A stretch of 47,744 bases of DNA from the NCBI GenBank assembly GCA_024276955.1, contig JAJRWE010000187.1, forward strand, positions 1 to 47,744. Reading direction: 5' to 3'. Source of the DNA: Gammaproteobacteria bacterium (lineage in GTDB: Bacteria; Pseudomonadota; Gammaproteobacteria; SZUA-152). The number at the start of each line of letters is the position of its first letter. The first letter of the stretch is position 1. The notes beneath the pieces are model-generated. The model saw only the letters and a list, made by a program, of their open reading frames with translations, ran no database searches and had not been told where the DNA came from. Shown one piece after another: positions 8,640 through 18,385 of this stretch. A program made the translations under genes and the position numbers.

Positions 8640-9860
8640 TTAAAATTGATTTTTGGTCTTGTCCAGATAGGAGAAAATCTTGAGATTGATATCGCGGTCG
8701 GTAATGCGGCCGCCGTTTTTCAGCCGCTTGACCATCTCGTGATAGTCTTTGTCCAACAATCGCATCGCGAGATAGCCACCACTGGTCAGGTTGGGCAGAC
8801 AGGCGGCGCGCAAGGTGACTGCGATGGCGTGGTGATCGGCGAAGGTCTCTACGGTATGCCACCAGTAGTTGGGCAGCCGCAGGATGTCACCGGACTCCGT
8901 GGTCATTTGCAGTTTCGGAATGCGTGTGTAGGCTTCGTTACCGCGTTTGTCCTGGACGCTGTTGTCTTCGCGTCGGTCAATGGGGCTGCCGTGATAGGTG
9001 GTGTTGGTTTTCACCAGGGGATTGAACGCCGCACTGTGGTAAGGGTGCGCCAAGGTCCAGCGTTTTTGCCCGGATTGCAGCAGGAAGAAGTTGTCGCCCG
9101 GTTCGCAGTGCCAGATGGTGTAGGCGTATTTGGGTTGCAAAAACAGTTGCTTGGAAGCGATTTTGCCAACCATCAGCTTGGACTTGAGGCGGTGGTTGAC
9201 GTTGTTGACCCAGCCGGTCATACGCTCGAACATCGGGATGTCGAGGTCTTCGATCAAGCGGCCGTCGTGCTGGTGCATCACGTCTTCCACGGCAATGGAA
9301 CGCAAGTTACCGCCGTTATTAATCGATTCAACCAATTCGCTGACGGTGCTGATTTTGAAGTCGTAGTAATTGGTGCCACGGTTTGATTTGTTGACGTCGG
9401 CATTGGGTTTGTCCTGTGCGGTGTTGACCGGCAGCTCGCAATCACCGAAATTACCAGCAAAGAACTCGAGATCCCAATCCATCATCTTGAGCTTTTTGGT
9501 ACCGCCTTTGATCATGAAAGGGATCCGCAGGTCCATCAGGATCTGGACTTCCTCATCGCTGATTTCACCGGCGTGAAAGGTCGGCACTTCTATATAGCTT
9601 TCTATGCGCGGATAGTGCTTGTTGATATAGTTGGTGATTTTTTTGTGGTATTTGTCATAACCACGCTTAAGTTTGCCATCCTTGTATTGGGCATCCTTTT
9701 CGCTCGATTCGATTAGGGTGCCTTTGTGGGCCAAAAGGAGATAGTAAACCCAATACATAAAGCGCAGCCGAAACGAGATTTTAACCGCAAAGAATTTGCT
9801 GTAAAAATCTTTGGCGATTTGATTAAGCTCTTTGATACGTTGTGGCGCAACCGTTGCCAT
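8640..9860 (-). CDS. JmjC/Cupin_8-type Fe(II)/2-oxoglutarate dioxygenase
   Basis: A 406-residue protein whose C-terminal half carries a Cupin_8 (JmjC-like) core. The pattern WHCEPGDNFFLLQSGQKRWTL gives metal ligands H251 and E253 and a likely 2-oxoglutarate-binding lysine near K266, and GDILRLPNYWWHTVE gives the distal His H335. The facial triad is H-x-E rather than the commoner H-x-D. The N-terminal 230 residues are lysine-rich and partly hydrophobic (FMYWVYYLLLAH). The family hydroxylates proteins or small molecules. In this operon it probably tailors the acyl chain. Being the second 2OG enzyme in the cluster, it is not part of the known isonitrile quartet. The start is the ATG at 9860. Confidence 0.82.
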   Translation of the reverse strand: MATVAPQRIKELNQIAKDFYSKFFAVKISFRLRFMYWVYYLLLAHKGTLIESSEKDAQYKDGKLKRGYDKYHKKITNYINKHYPRIESYIEVPTFHAGEISDEEVQILMDLRIPFMIKGGTKKLKMMDWDLEFFAGNFGDCELPVNTAQDKPNADVNKSNRGTNYYDFKISTVSELVESINNGGNLRSIAVEDVMHQHDGRLIEDLDIPMFERMTGWVNNVNHRLKSKLMVGKIASKQLFLQPKYAYTIWHCEPGDNFFLLQSGQKRWTLAHPYHSAAFNPLVKTNTTYHGSPIDRREDNSVQDKRGNEAYTRIPKLQMTTESGDILRLPNYWWHTVETFADHHAIAVTLRAACLPNLTSGGYLAMRLLDKDYHEMVKRLKNGGRITDRDINLKIFSYLDKTKNQF

Positions 9861-9893
9861 ATTTTTATATCCTTAATATTTGTGCAGCAAAAG

Positions 9894-9920
9894 AACAGGC
9901 AACGGCTGGCGCTGCCTGTT
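9894..9920 (-). terminator. Hairpin between the PKS and Cupin_8 genes (possible attenuator)
   Basis: Arms AACAGGCA (9894-9901) and TGCCTGTT (9913-9920) enclose an 11-nt loop. On the minus strand the second arm is followed by CTTTTGC. It lies in the 91-bp gap after the PKS stop, so it may partly terminate transcription and lower expression of the four downstream genes. Confidence 0.45.
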
Positions 9921-9933
9921 TCCGGGGTTGCTT

Positions 9934-9951
9934 AGGAACGTGCACGTTCCT
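9934..9951. other. 18-bp perfect palindrome abutting the PKS stop codon
   Basis: AGGAACGTGCACGTTCCT reads the same on both strands and touches the TAA of the PKS gene (9952-9954). It may be a protein-binding site or, together with the hairpin at 9894-9920, part of an RNA structure separating the PKS from the next gene. Confidence 0.5.
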
Positions 9952-12900
9952 TTACTGTATCAATGCCACCAGTTCTGCATCTATATCCTCGTCGGACATC
10001 GCCTGTATCTGCGCCATGTCGTCTTTTTCACTGTCGACTTCGGTTTGAGGCCACAATTGCGAGTAAAGGAAGTCGGTCAATGCAGAAATAGTCGGATAGT
10101 CAAACACCAGTGAGGTCATCAATGGCAGTTTGAGCGCCAGCTCCATTGCGCTTTTCAACTCGACGGCAACCAACGAGTCGAGACCCAGATCGGCAAATCG
10201 CGCATCGACTCCAACATCGTCGACATCGTCGTAGTGCAGCACCTGGGCGATGCTGGCGCGGACAAAATGCAACAACTGTTCCATGCGCTCGGCTTTCCCC
10301 ACTTCAGCCAGCTCGCCCAGAGCGAGCTGAGCACGCTTGTTGCCGCTTGAGGCAAACGACAACTGACTGAACATGGCATTGCCCACTGGCAATGAATGGG
10401 TGTAGGCATCCCAGTCAAATTCACAGATGGTGATCTGGTTCAGCCCCGTCGCCAGTGCCCTGCACAATCCGCGCAGGGCCTGTTTCGGCTTCAGCATAAA
10501 CATGCCTTTTTTCTCCAGCGAGCGGATCAGGGTATCGGATAGCCCGGCGGCCATACCAATGTCGGCCCACGGACCCCAATTGATACTGAGGCTGCGACGA
10601 CCGGCCTGCTGCGCTGTTGCCATACGGTAGTCGATGTAAGCGTTGGCAGCGGCATAGTTAGCCTGGCTTATCGAGCCGAGAATGGAGGCAATAGAAGAGA
10701 AGCCGACGAAGAAGGCGTCGCTTTGCAGTGCATCCAGTCCGGCCAACAGATTGTCGGTACCGGCGATCTTGGCGGCACAAACTTTGTCGAAGCTGTCTGT
10801 TGTTAGGTCTTTGACCGGAGCGTCTGCTAGCACACCTGCGGTGTGGAACAAGCCGCCGACAGGGCGGCCCAGCGCCTTGAGTTCGGCAAACAGCTGCTCA
10901 CAGGCGGCGCTGTCGGATATGTCGGCTATAAGCGGATACAAAGTGGCGTTACTGTCTGCCTTGATTTGATTCAATATGCTTTGTGCCACAACGTTGCGGC
11001 CGACCAGAGCGATGTGTTCGGCACCCAGTTCTATCAGCTTTTGTGCCAACGCCTGACCGAGAGCACCGTAACCACCGGTAATGAGGTAAACCTGATCACT
11101 ATTGATGGTGACAGGCTCAGTCGGTTGCTCATCTTGGCTCAACTTGATCACCAGCTTGCCTTTGTTGGCGCCGCGACTGAGTACGGAGAAGGCTTCTTCC
11201 ACTTCATCCAGGGCATACTCGGTGGTGGGCAGTGGCAAGTAGCGGTTATTGCTGAGTTTTTCCGCCACGTCAGTTAGGATTTCCTTATTGACGCGGTTAA
11301 GTTCGGCGGTAGGTAATTCGCTCAAATCGAAATTGAAATAAGTGACACCAGCTTTGTACTCGGCCACCTGCTCAGGTGTCCAGATACCGATTTTGCCCAG
11401 CTCGACAAAACGACCGTCGTCGGCCATACAGTCGAGGCCGGCACGGATGTAGTCTTTGTTCAGGCTATTGAGGATAATGTCGACACCGCGACCGCCGGTT
11501 TTCCCCAGTATTTGTTGACTGAAGTCGAGGTTTCGGGAGTTCATCAAATGCTCAATACCCTGGGCACGCAGCATCGGCCACTTGCGTGGACTGGCGGTTG
11601 CGTAAATCTTTGCCCCGACGGCCTTAGCAAGTTGCACCGCTGCCTGACCAACACCACCGGCGGCGCTGTGGATCAGCACTTTGTCACCAGCCTTGATTTG
11701 GGCCAGGGTGTGCAGAGCGTAGTGTGAAGTGATGTAAGCTGTCGGACAAGCCGCTGCTTCGGAATAGCCCAGATTCGACGGCATTTTGACCACCACATCC
11801 TGGGTGACGGTAAGGCGTTTTTGGAAGCAACCGAGGTGACTAAGCATAACTTTGTCGCCAACCTCGAAATTGCAGTCTTCGCCTGCGGCTACAACCACAC
11901 CGGCACCTTCGAAACCAAGCGGCAATTTGACGTATTCGATTTGATGCTCTTCGGCATGCAGTTTCAAAAGACCCAGTGCGTTGAGCACATCCTTGAAGTT
12001 CAGTCCGGCGGCGCGGATCTCAATCTCGACTTCGCCTTTGCCCGGGGCAAGGCTTTCAATTGCCACCGATTTGACGTTTTCAAACAGGCCATATTCGGTT
12101 ACTTGAAGTTCGAAGTTGTCGTGTTTCGATGTGGCGTCATCTAGGCCTAATCCGTAGCGCACGTAGCGCTGGCCGTCACGGTAGGCAACCTGATATTCAG
12201 CGCTTTTTCTGCTGGCGACAATTTCGCTAAGCAGATCTTGCGCGACGTCCGGGTTTTGCAAAAGCGGCAGGTCGAGCAAGGTGGTCTGCCAACGTGGATG
12301 CTCGTTGAGCAAGGTGTGGCCGAAGCCCCACAGTGACGCACAGACCGGGGTATTGCCCGGCTGATCGTCGGACAATACCACCTGGCTCATTTCGCTCACC
12401 AGCCACAGTCGCAGGTTGTGGCCTTGATGGGCCGGGCTGTCCAAGAACCTGACCAAATCCAGGAGCTCACTGTAAATGCGCCCGAAATCATTAATTTGCG
12501 AGGAAAAATAAACCACATGGTTGATCGCAGTATTGGCCGCGAATTCGTTTTTGCCCTGTTCAAGGTTGCTCGCCGGGATAATGTAAGTGTTTTCGTCGGC
12601 CTGTTGTCCCAGGGTATCGACAAGAGATGCTCCGGCGCCGAGCAACAACAGGGTATTTTCTGCCTGATCGTTGCTGGCGACGATGGAGCGTTTTTTCCAC
12701 TCCACGGTGTGGAACAGCTGACGCACCTCAGCGGCTTTGGCCTTAACTGCCTTTAATTGCAGACCACGAACCACGCACACGGCCCGCTCGCCGTCTCGGA
12801 TCAGCAAATCGGCGGACAGATCGACGTTTTCCCGTGAGGTTTTTTGCAGTACAGCGCTGAGTTTGCCGCGCGGCTGCTTGTAGAAACAGACTTTGTCAAA

Positions 12901-15900
12901 ACCGACCGGCAAGTAGGTTTTGTCGTCGTCGACTATGGTGGCCAGTGATTGCATGGCACAGTCCAGCAGGCTGGCGGTAACATACTCGCCAGGGTTGTGA
13001 CCAGACTCCAATTGCGACAACGCCAGAGATTCGCCGTTGGCCTGGATTTTCTGCAAGCGCTGGAAGTGATCGCCGTAGCTCAGGCCAATCTGTTCGAATT
13101 GCGGATAGAGCTCGTCCGCCGTAGACAATTGGTCGAGACCTTCGCCGTTGACTGCGGCCAAATCAAGGGCTTTGTCCTGCTCATCGGTTGCGGCGTGGAT
13201 CACCGCCGATGCGTGACGCTTGTCGATATTGTCCGCACCTGTTTTGATGCGGCTAACCAGCGCCACTTCATAAGCGCTGTCGCTGAGTTTGCGACACTCG
13301 ATGCGGTATTCGATGTTGTCGTCAGTCAAATATAGTGGCTCATAAATGACCACGTTGCTGATATCACCGCCAGTTTCACCAAAAATATCCACTTGTGCAG
13401 CGATCAGGGTTTCGATATAACCAGCACCTGGGAATACTACCTGACCGTTGACCTTGTGATCGACCAAGTATGCCGGGTTGTTGGCATTGAGTTCGCAGGC
13501 ATAGTGGAACTGCTCGGCATTGCGGTCACCCTTGAGCTGACCCAACAGCGGATGACCCTGGGCTGCCTGATCATTACCGAAGCGGAAACGGTAGCGTGGG
13601 TTGAGTGTCATCCAGTGGTGTTTGCGATCAAAGGCGTAAAACGGCAGCTCAACTTTATTGAATGCCTGATGCTTGACAAACGCCTGCCAGTCGAAATCGA
13701 CACCATGCTGGTACAGGCTGACGATGGCGTAACCGAGGCTGTCTTGATTATCGCTGCGCTTGGCCATGCTGTTGACCCAAACCATGTCCGGTGCGGTTTG
13801 ACGACCGAGGCTGCACAGCGCACGGGCCGGCCCGACCTCCAGGCACAAGTGCTCGCCGCGCTCGGCCAGTGCCTTGATGCCGTCGGCAAAACGAACCGGC
13901 TCACCAATGTGGCGCACCCAGTACTCCACGCTGCCGATGTCACTGAACTTGGCGACTTTACCGCTGACGTTGGAGATCAGGGTGATTTCCGGCTCGTTAA
14001 AGCGAATATTACTGATGGCGGCGCGGAACTGGTCGTAAATGGTTGCCATCTGACGGGAATGGAAGGCATGGGATACGGCCAGCTGGGTGGCTTCGATTCC
14101 GGCGTGCTCCAGCTCAGCTTTGAGATTTTCCAGCTCTTGGGCTTCACCAGAGATCACGCACTGGCAGGGGCTGTTAAGCGCGGCAAAACCTAATTGGCTA
14201 TAGTCTTGCAGATAGCCGGCGGCCTTTTCCCGGTCGATTTTGACTGCCAGCATGCCGCCTTCGGCGGTGACCGACTGCATCAGCCGACCACGGCTAGCGA
14301 CCAGGTGAATGGCATCTTCGAGGCTGAATACACCGGCAAGGCAAGCGGCGACAATTTCACCAATGCTGTGACCGATCAGGCAGCTTGGCTTGAGGCCCAG
14401 CGCCAGCCAGTAGCGGTACATGGCATATTCCACTACGAACAATGCTGCCTGGGTGTATTGGGTTTGATCGAGCAACTGTTCTGCATCGACGACTTCGCCG
14501 AACATGATGTCCTTGATGTAGACCTCAAGGTGCTGCTTGAACATGCTATTACACAGATTGACCGCTTCACGGTAGATTGGGCTATTGTCGTAGTAGCCTT
14601 TGCCCATGCCGACATATTGTGACCCCTGACCAGTAAACAGGAAGGCCAGTTTTTCGATGCTGTTGCCGGCGGACTTTTCGTTTTGCAACTTTTTTTGCTG
14701 GTTTTCCAGCCATTCAATGGCTTTGGCCGGGTCGTTGCTGTCGCTGTAGTATGCCAGTCGGTGATTGAAATGGCTGCGCACATGGGTGGCGTTGGCGACA
14801 TCAGCCAGGGCTCGCTCCGGATTGGCCTGGAGATGGTTTTTCAATTCGACGACGGTGCCTGCCAGGGCGTTTTTGCTCTTGGCGCTCAAGGTCAGTACGG
14901 TAGGCACTTGACCGTCGGATTTGACCTCGGTTCTTTGGAAGGCCGGGGCCTGCTCTAGTACCACGGAAGAGATTGTACCGGCAAAACCGAAAGAGTTGAC
15001 CAGTGAGCGGCGGACAGGAGCCTGCCACTTGGTGTTCTCCGTCGGTACGTTAACGATGTATTCCGACCAGGGAATGCGTTTGGACGGCGTGTTCATGCCA
15101 ATGTGCGGGAACAGCTCGTCGCTTTGAATTTGCAGTGCGGCTTTAACCACGCCCATGATCCCGGCGGCAGCTTCGGTATGACCAATGTTGCCTTTGACCG
15201 AACCGATGTGAACCGGGTTATCTTTGCTATGGGAGGTGGCAAAGACGCTGTTGATGGCGCGAACTTCAATCGGATCGCCCAAACTGGTGCCGGTGCCATG
15301 AGCCTCGACGTAGCTGATATCCGCCACCGTCAATGCCGCGTTGTTGATAGCGTTGCGCATGACCTGCTCCTGAGCGACACCGTTGGGTACAGTGAGGCCA
15401 CCGCTTTCGCCGTCTTGATTGACGGCGGACCCGCGCAATGTGGCGATAATGTTATCGCCGTCCCTGATGGCATCGGACAGGCGTTTCAGCACGATCATCG
15501 AGCAGCCTTCGGAGCGGCCGTAGCCGTCGGCACTATCATCGAAGGTTCTACAGCGGCCGGATGGTGAAAGCATCTTAGCGTCGGAGAAAACCACCAAGTT
15601 ACGCGGGTGATGGATGGCGTTAACGCCGCCGCAAAGGGCCACATGACACTCTTTTTGACGCAAGGCCACGATGGCTTGATGCAGCGCCACCAAAGAGGAT
15701 GAACAGGCGGTGTCGATACTGACACAGGGGCCGCGCCAGCCAAGGAAATAAGAGACTCGGCCGGAAATCGCACTGTGAGCGGTGCCAGTGCCGATGTGAC
15801 CGATGTTTTCCTCCAGGGTCAGGGCACCCACTTCCAGCGAGTAGTCGATGGAGCTGACACCGACGAAGACACCGCCGTTGCTGCCGCGCAACCCGTTAGC

Positions 15901-16271
15901 GTCGAGACCGGCGTGCTCCAGCGCTTCCCAGGCGGTTTCGAGAACCAGGCGCTGTTGTGGATCGAGATAATCCGCCTCTTTCGGTGAGATGTTGAAAAAT
16001 TTGGCGTCAAAGCTGCTGATGTCGTTGAGATAGCCGCCTTTTGTTGTGCGGATCTTGCCTTTGCCGTCTTCAGATGAATAGAACAGGCTGTTGTCCCAAC
16101 GATCTGCCGGGATGTCGACAATTCCATCGCCTTTTTGCGCAGGAAATCGCAAAAAGCGGCGGCACTGTTGTTTCCGCCTGGAGCGCGAAGGCCGATGCCG
16201 CAAATGGCGATCGGCTCGTATTTTTCCATCAGCAGGGATTGCTGCATTTGTTGCTGGTTTTGTTGTGACAT
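9952..16271 (-). CDS. Type I polyketide synthase KS-AT-DH-ER-KR-ACP, with a one-base frameshift in the KS domain
   Basis: A fully reducing PKS module of about 2106 residues after correction. It begins MSQQNQQQMQQ at ATG 16271, 5 bp after the ACP stop and preceded by AAGGA. The frame is lost at A5GG (plus-strand T5 at 16132-16136), between CDFLRKK and GDGIVDIPADRW; one extra base restores a normal KS. Corrected positions: KS Cys about 190 (DTACSSS), His about 325 (AHGTGT) and 365 (GNIGH); AT Ser about 636 (GHSIGE) with HAFH, which favours malonyl-CoA; DH His about 939 (DHKVNGQVVFP) and Asp about 1104; ER (HSAAGGVGQAAVQLAK); KR (GGYGALGQALA, then S..Y..N); ACP Ser in DLGLDSL near 2045. There is no thioesterase. 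The shift may be a mutation, a sequence error or, less likely, recoding. Confidence 0.92.
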
Positions 16272-16276
16272 GGAGC

Positions 16277-16672
16277 TTATCCTTGTGATGCACTGCCGCC
16301 CGTTCCGTACATGGTGTTTAACATGACATTGACCATGTCGTGCATATCGTCCCCTTCGACTACAGTGTTTGCGACTTGCTCACCGTCCAGTAACCGGACG
16401 CTGAGATTATCGATGAAGTAGCCGACGGTGGGGTTGGCAAAAAAATCCGTGGTGTCGATTTTGCATTCCAGCTCATTCTCGAAGCGTTGCTTCAAGACCT
16501 CTGCACCCAAAGAATTGAGGCCAAGATCGAAAATACTGATGTCGTTGGCAATGGGATCAGACTCGGCTATATACAATGCCTTTTTGAATTCACCCTTGAC
16601 GTAATTGGCCAGAAACTCTTTTTGATCAAGCTTCGGCTGCGCCTTTAACTGCGCCAAAATATCAGCTGACAT
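16277..16672 (-). CDS. Free acyl carrier protein (ScoB-like role)
   Basis: A 131-residue carrier protein. The start is the ATG of MSADILAQLK at 16672. The phosphopantetheine site is S54 in FDLGLNSLGAEVL, and the FFANPTVGYFIDNL stretch forms the last helix region. The C-terminal tail of about 40 residues (EGDDMHDMVNVMLNTMYG) is longer than in a minimal ACP. It lies 13 bp after the FcoT gene and 5 bp before the PKS start. In isonitrile clusters the discrete ACP carries the fatty acyl substrate on which the FcoT-type enzyme acts, and this one is inferred to do the same. Its Shine-Dalgarno region is replaced by a run of nine G residues, which may make expression sensitive to slippage. Confidence 0.9.
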   Translation of the reverse strand: MSADILAQLKAQPKLDQKEFLANYVKGEFKKALYIAESDPIANDISIFDLGLNSLGAEVLKQRFENELECKIDTTDFFANPTVGYFIDNLSVRLLDGEQVANTVVEGDDMHDMVNVMLNTMYGTGGSASQG

Positions 16673-16673
16673 A

Positions 16674-16682
16674 CCCCCCCCC
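16674..16682 (-). promoter_or_regulatory. G9 homopolymer in the ribosome-binding region of the ACP gene
   Basis: On the coding strand nine G residues plus one T directly precede the ATG at 16672. G-runs can pair with the CCUCC of 16S rRNA in several registers, and length changes by slipped-strand replication would shift spacing. This is a candidate phase-variable translation signal; it could also be a sequencing weakness. Confidence 0.5.
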
Positions 16683-16685
16683 GAT

Positions 16686-17219
16686 TTAGCTGTTGATGAT
16701 GGCCAGTTTGACCGCGCCTTCACAGTGGCCCGTGCCGTCATCGGTGAAGCGGATCAGGGTATTGATATATTGGAGGGTGCGAATGGAACGTGACGCAACA
16801 AATTCAATTTCACCGTAAAAGTTTTCCGAGTCCAGCGGACGCCTGAAGCTGCTGTTGAAATCGGCGATCAGTATATCCGGCAGCTGGCGTTTCCAGTACA
16901 TACCCATATCCCAGTGAGAGAACATTTCCGCCGCTTGCTCTTTGACCGCCTTGGCGATGGTGTAATACATCAGCTGGTTGTAACAGAGGTTGAATTCAAC
17001 TGCGTTGAAGTGCCCGGTGTCGTCGATGTAACAGGACTCGGGGATTTGGAAATTGGCATTACCGGTCAAATATTCACCTTCGGCGAAGTTGCCCTCAGCT
17101 TTCAAGGTGGCGGCTTTCATATACTTGCAATGATCTTTATAAGGGGACATTACTCGTTCGAGCAAGACCGGGTCGTCCGCGAATTTGATCGAAGATGGGG
17201 ATTCATTCGTGACAAACAT
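16686..17219 (-). CDS. FcoT/ScoD-type hotdog enzyme (glycine addition to enoyl-ACP proposed)
   Basis: A 177-residue protein of the FcoT family (Rv0098 in M. tuberculosis, ScoD in Streptomyces). The family hallmark is ESCYIDDTGHFNAVEF followed by NLCYNQLMYY. It supplies Y64, N72 and N81, which line up at a constant offset of two with Tyr66, Asn74 and Asn83 of Rv0098 as I recall them. QLPDILIADFNSSFRRPL is also typical. In isonitrile pathways this enzyme adds glycine to the beta carbon of an alpha,beta-unsaturated acyl-ACP and releases the N-carboxymethyl-beta-amino acid. The gene lies between the TauD-like gene (63 bp) and the ACP gene (13 bp), the same partners as in known clusters. Confidence 0.92.
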   Translation of the reverse strand: MFVTNESPSSIKFADDPVLLERVMSPYKDHCKYMKAATLKAEGNFAEGEYLTGNANFQIPESCYIDDTGHFNAVEFNLCYNQLMYYTIAKAVKEQAAEMFSHWDMGMYWKRQLPDILIADFNSSFRRPLDSENFYGEIEFVASRSIRTLQYINTLIRFTDDGTGHCEGAVKLAIINS

Positions 17220-17282
17220 AATTTCCTGACTCTTTTTGTTACTATTTTATTTCGTATTTAACTCTTAATGCTCAAGAGCCTC

Positions 17283-18206
17283 TCAAGTACCAACATTACG
17301 CAGTACTGGATCGGCAACAGACTGATTTAACTCGTCCACGCCTTGGCAGAAGTCGTATTGGTCGTGCAGTGTGATGCGGAAAGATTCCGTTGGCTCTGCG
17401 ACGGTGGCGTGCAGTGCGCAGTGAACCAGGGAACGGTTATCCCAAAACAGCAGATCACCTTTTTCAAATTGATGCATGCGAACGAACGGGCTGCTGAAGG
17501 CATTGTCTTTCTGACCGCTCAAGATCAACAGATGTTCGAGGAATTCATCTGCCATGGGGTTGCCATCACGGTCAAACATCTGCTGGCTGAAACCTTCACT
17601 AATGTAAAGAATTTTCTCGTCAGTGACGGGGTGGGTGAAGACGCTGGCGTGGGTGACTTCCGGCGTTTCACGTTCGATCTCGCGTAGGATTTCGCTGATC
17701 GGACGATAGACGTCGGTCGGACGGATTTTGAAATACTTGCGAACGGAGTGTTTGCAGGTGGTGCCTTCGAGCTTGGTCTTGATGTCTTCGGGCAGGGACT
17801 CGTAGACTTCGCCCATGTCGATGAAATAGGTACCACGCGACTGAGCCGGAATCACCTGGGGGTAAATCAAAGTGAAGGCGAAAGGTTTTTTCATAAAAGC
17901 ATAGTCGGCGTGCCAGAACTTGCCGGTGTGGGGGACGCCCATTCGCTTACCATCCTTTGACACGTTGGAAGAAACGAAAATGTTTTTTTCTTCTGGGTGA
18001 TGGTACATCGGTTGGTAATACGCTTCCGGCGTGCCCAGTCTTTTGGAGAACTCAACATACTCACCGGGCGTCAGGTGTTGATTTTTTAATACCGCAATCT
18101 TGTTCTCGTAAACCAGAGACTTTAGCACACTAAGGTCGCTATCTGTTGCAGTTTTGCAATCAAAATCCGCGACTTCGACCCGATTGATTGTCCCGCACTT
18201 TATCAT
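17283..18206 (-). CDS. TauD-family Fe(II)/2-oxoglutarate enzyme of the ScoE/Rv0097 isonitrile-forming type
   Basis: A 307-residue non-haem iron enzyme. The metal triad is H99 and D101 (TGKFWHADY) and H262 (NRSLVHCALH); R277 (SFRITLHD) would bind 2-oxoglutarate. KYFKIRPTDVYRPI is a signature shared with Rv0097 and ScoE and gives K160. Y64, Y102, R124 and H266 also fall at a constant offset of 33 from ScoE residues I recall as substrate-binding (Y97, Y135, R157, H299, with K193). ScoE and its homologues oxidatively decarboxylate an N-carboxymethyl-beta-amino acid to a beta-isocyano acid. Preserved substrate residues favour the same chemistry over taurine oxidation. It is the first gene of the operon, 179 bp downstream of the regulator. 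Confidence 0.92.
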   Translation of the reverse strand: MIKCGTINRVEVADFDCKTATDSDLSVLKSLVYENKIAVLKNQHLTPGEYVEFSKRLGTPEAYYQPMYHHPEEKNIFVSSNVSKDGKRMGVPHTGKFWHADYAFMKKPFAFTLIYPQVIPAQSRGTYFIDMGEVYESLPEDIKTKLEGTTCKHSVRKYFKIRPTDVYRPISEILREIERETPEVTHASVFTHPVTDEKILYISEGFSQQMFDRDGNPMADEFLEHLLILSGQKDNAFSSPFVRMHQFEKGDLLFWDNRSLVHCALHATVAEPTESFRITLHDQYDFCQGVDELNQSVADPVLRNVGT

Positions 18207-18260
18207 CGCTTCGCTTCCATTGTGAATATCTAACTAAACTTATTTACCCCTGTGAGACTC

Positions 18261-18285
18261 CTGCGAAACTATAGGGTTTTCGCAG
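18261..18285 (-). promoter_or_regulatory. Candidate operon promoter inside an inverted repeat
   Basis: Arms CTGCGAAA (18261-18268) and TTTCGCAG (18278-18285) flank a 9-nt loop. On the minus strand the loop and first arm contain TATAGT, a good -10 element with no good -35 box 17 bp upstream. It lies 55-80 bp before the TauD-like gene. A weak -35 and a palindrome suggest control by a protein such as the neighbouring LuxR-type regulator; this is inference. Confidence 0.35.
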
Positions 18286-18385
18286 AGGGCTTTGAGGGCT
18301 TCCAAAATCACCGCACGCCTAACTTAAGACTGATAATGCACACTATTTTACCCATTAACAATCCTCCAAACGGAGTATTTTTTGA

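Noticed and set aside
16120-16145. Programmed -1 frameshift in the PKS
   Set aside because: The site is C AAA AAG, not the canonical A AAA AAG, and no stimulatory structure was evident; mutation or sequence error is simpler.
9952-16271. A methyltransferase domain in the PKS
   Set aside because: The region between DH and ER has no SAM-binding motif; it looks like the structural part of the KR.
9952-16293. Taking the PKS start at 16293 as the true beginning
   Set aside because: The first 54 residues of that frame are unlike any KS, while the other frame from ATG 16271 gives a normal KS start with its own ribosome-binding site.
17283-18206. Taurine dioxygenase (sulfur assimilation) for the TauD-family gene
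   Set aside because: The KYFKIRPTDVYRPI stretch and FcoT/ACP/ligase neighbours are those of the isonitrile enzymes, and no taurine transport genes are near.
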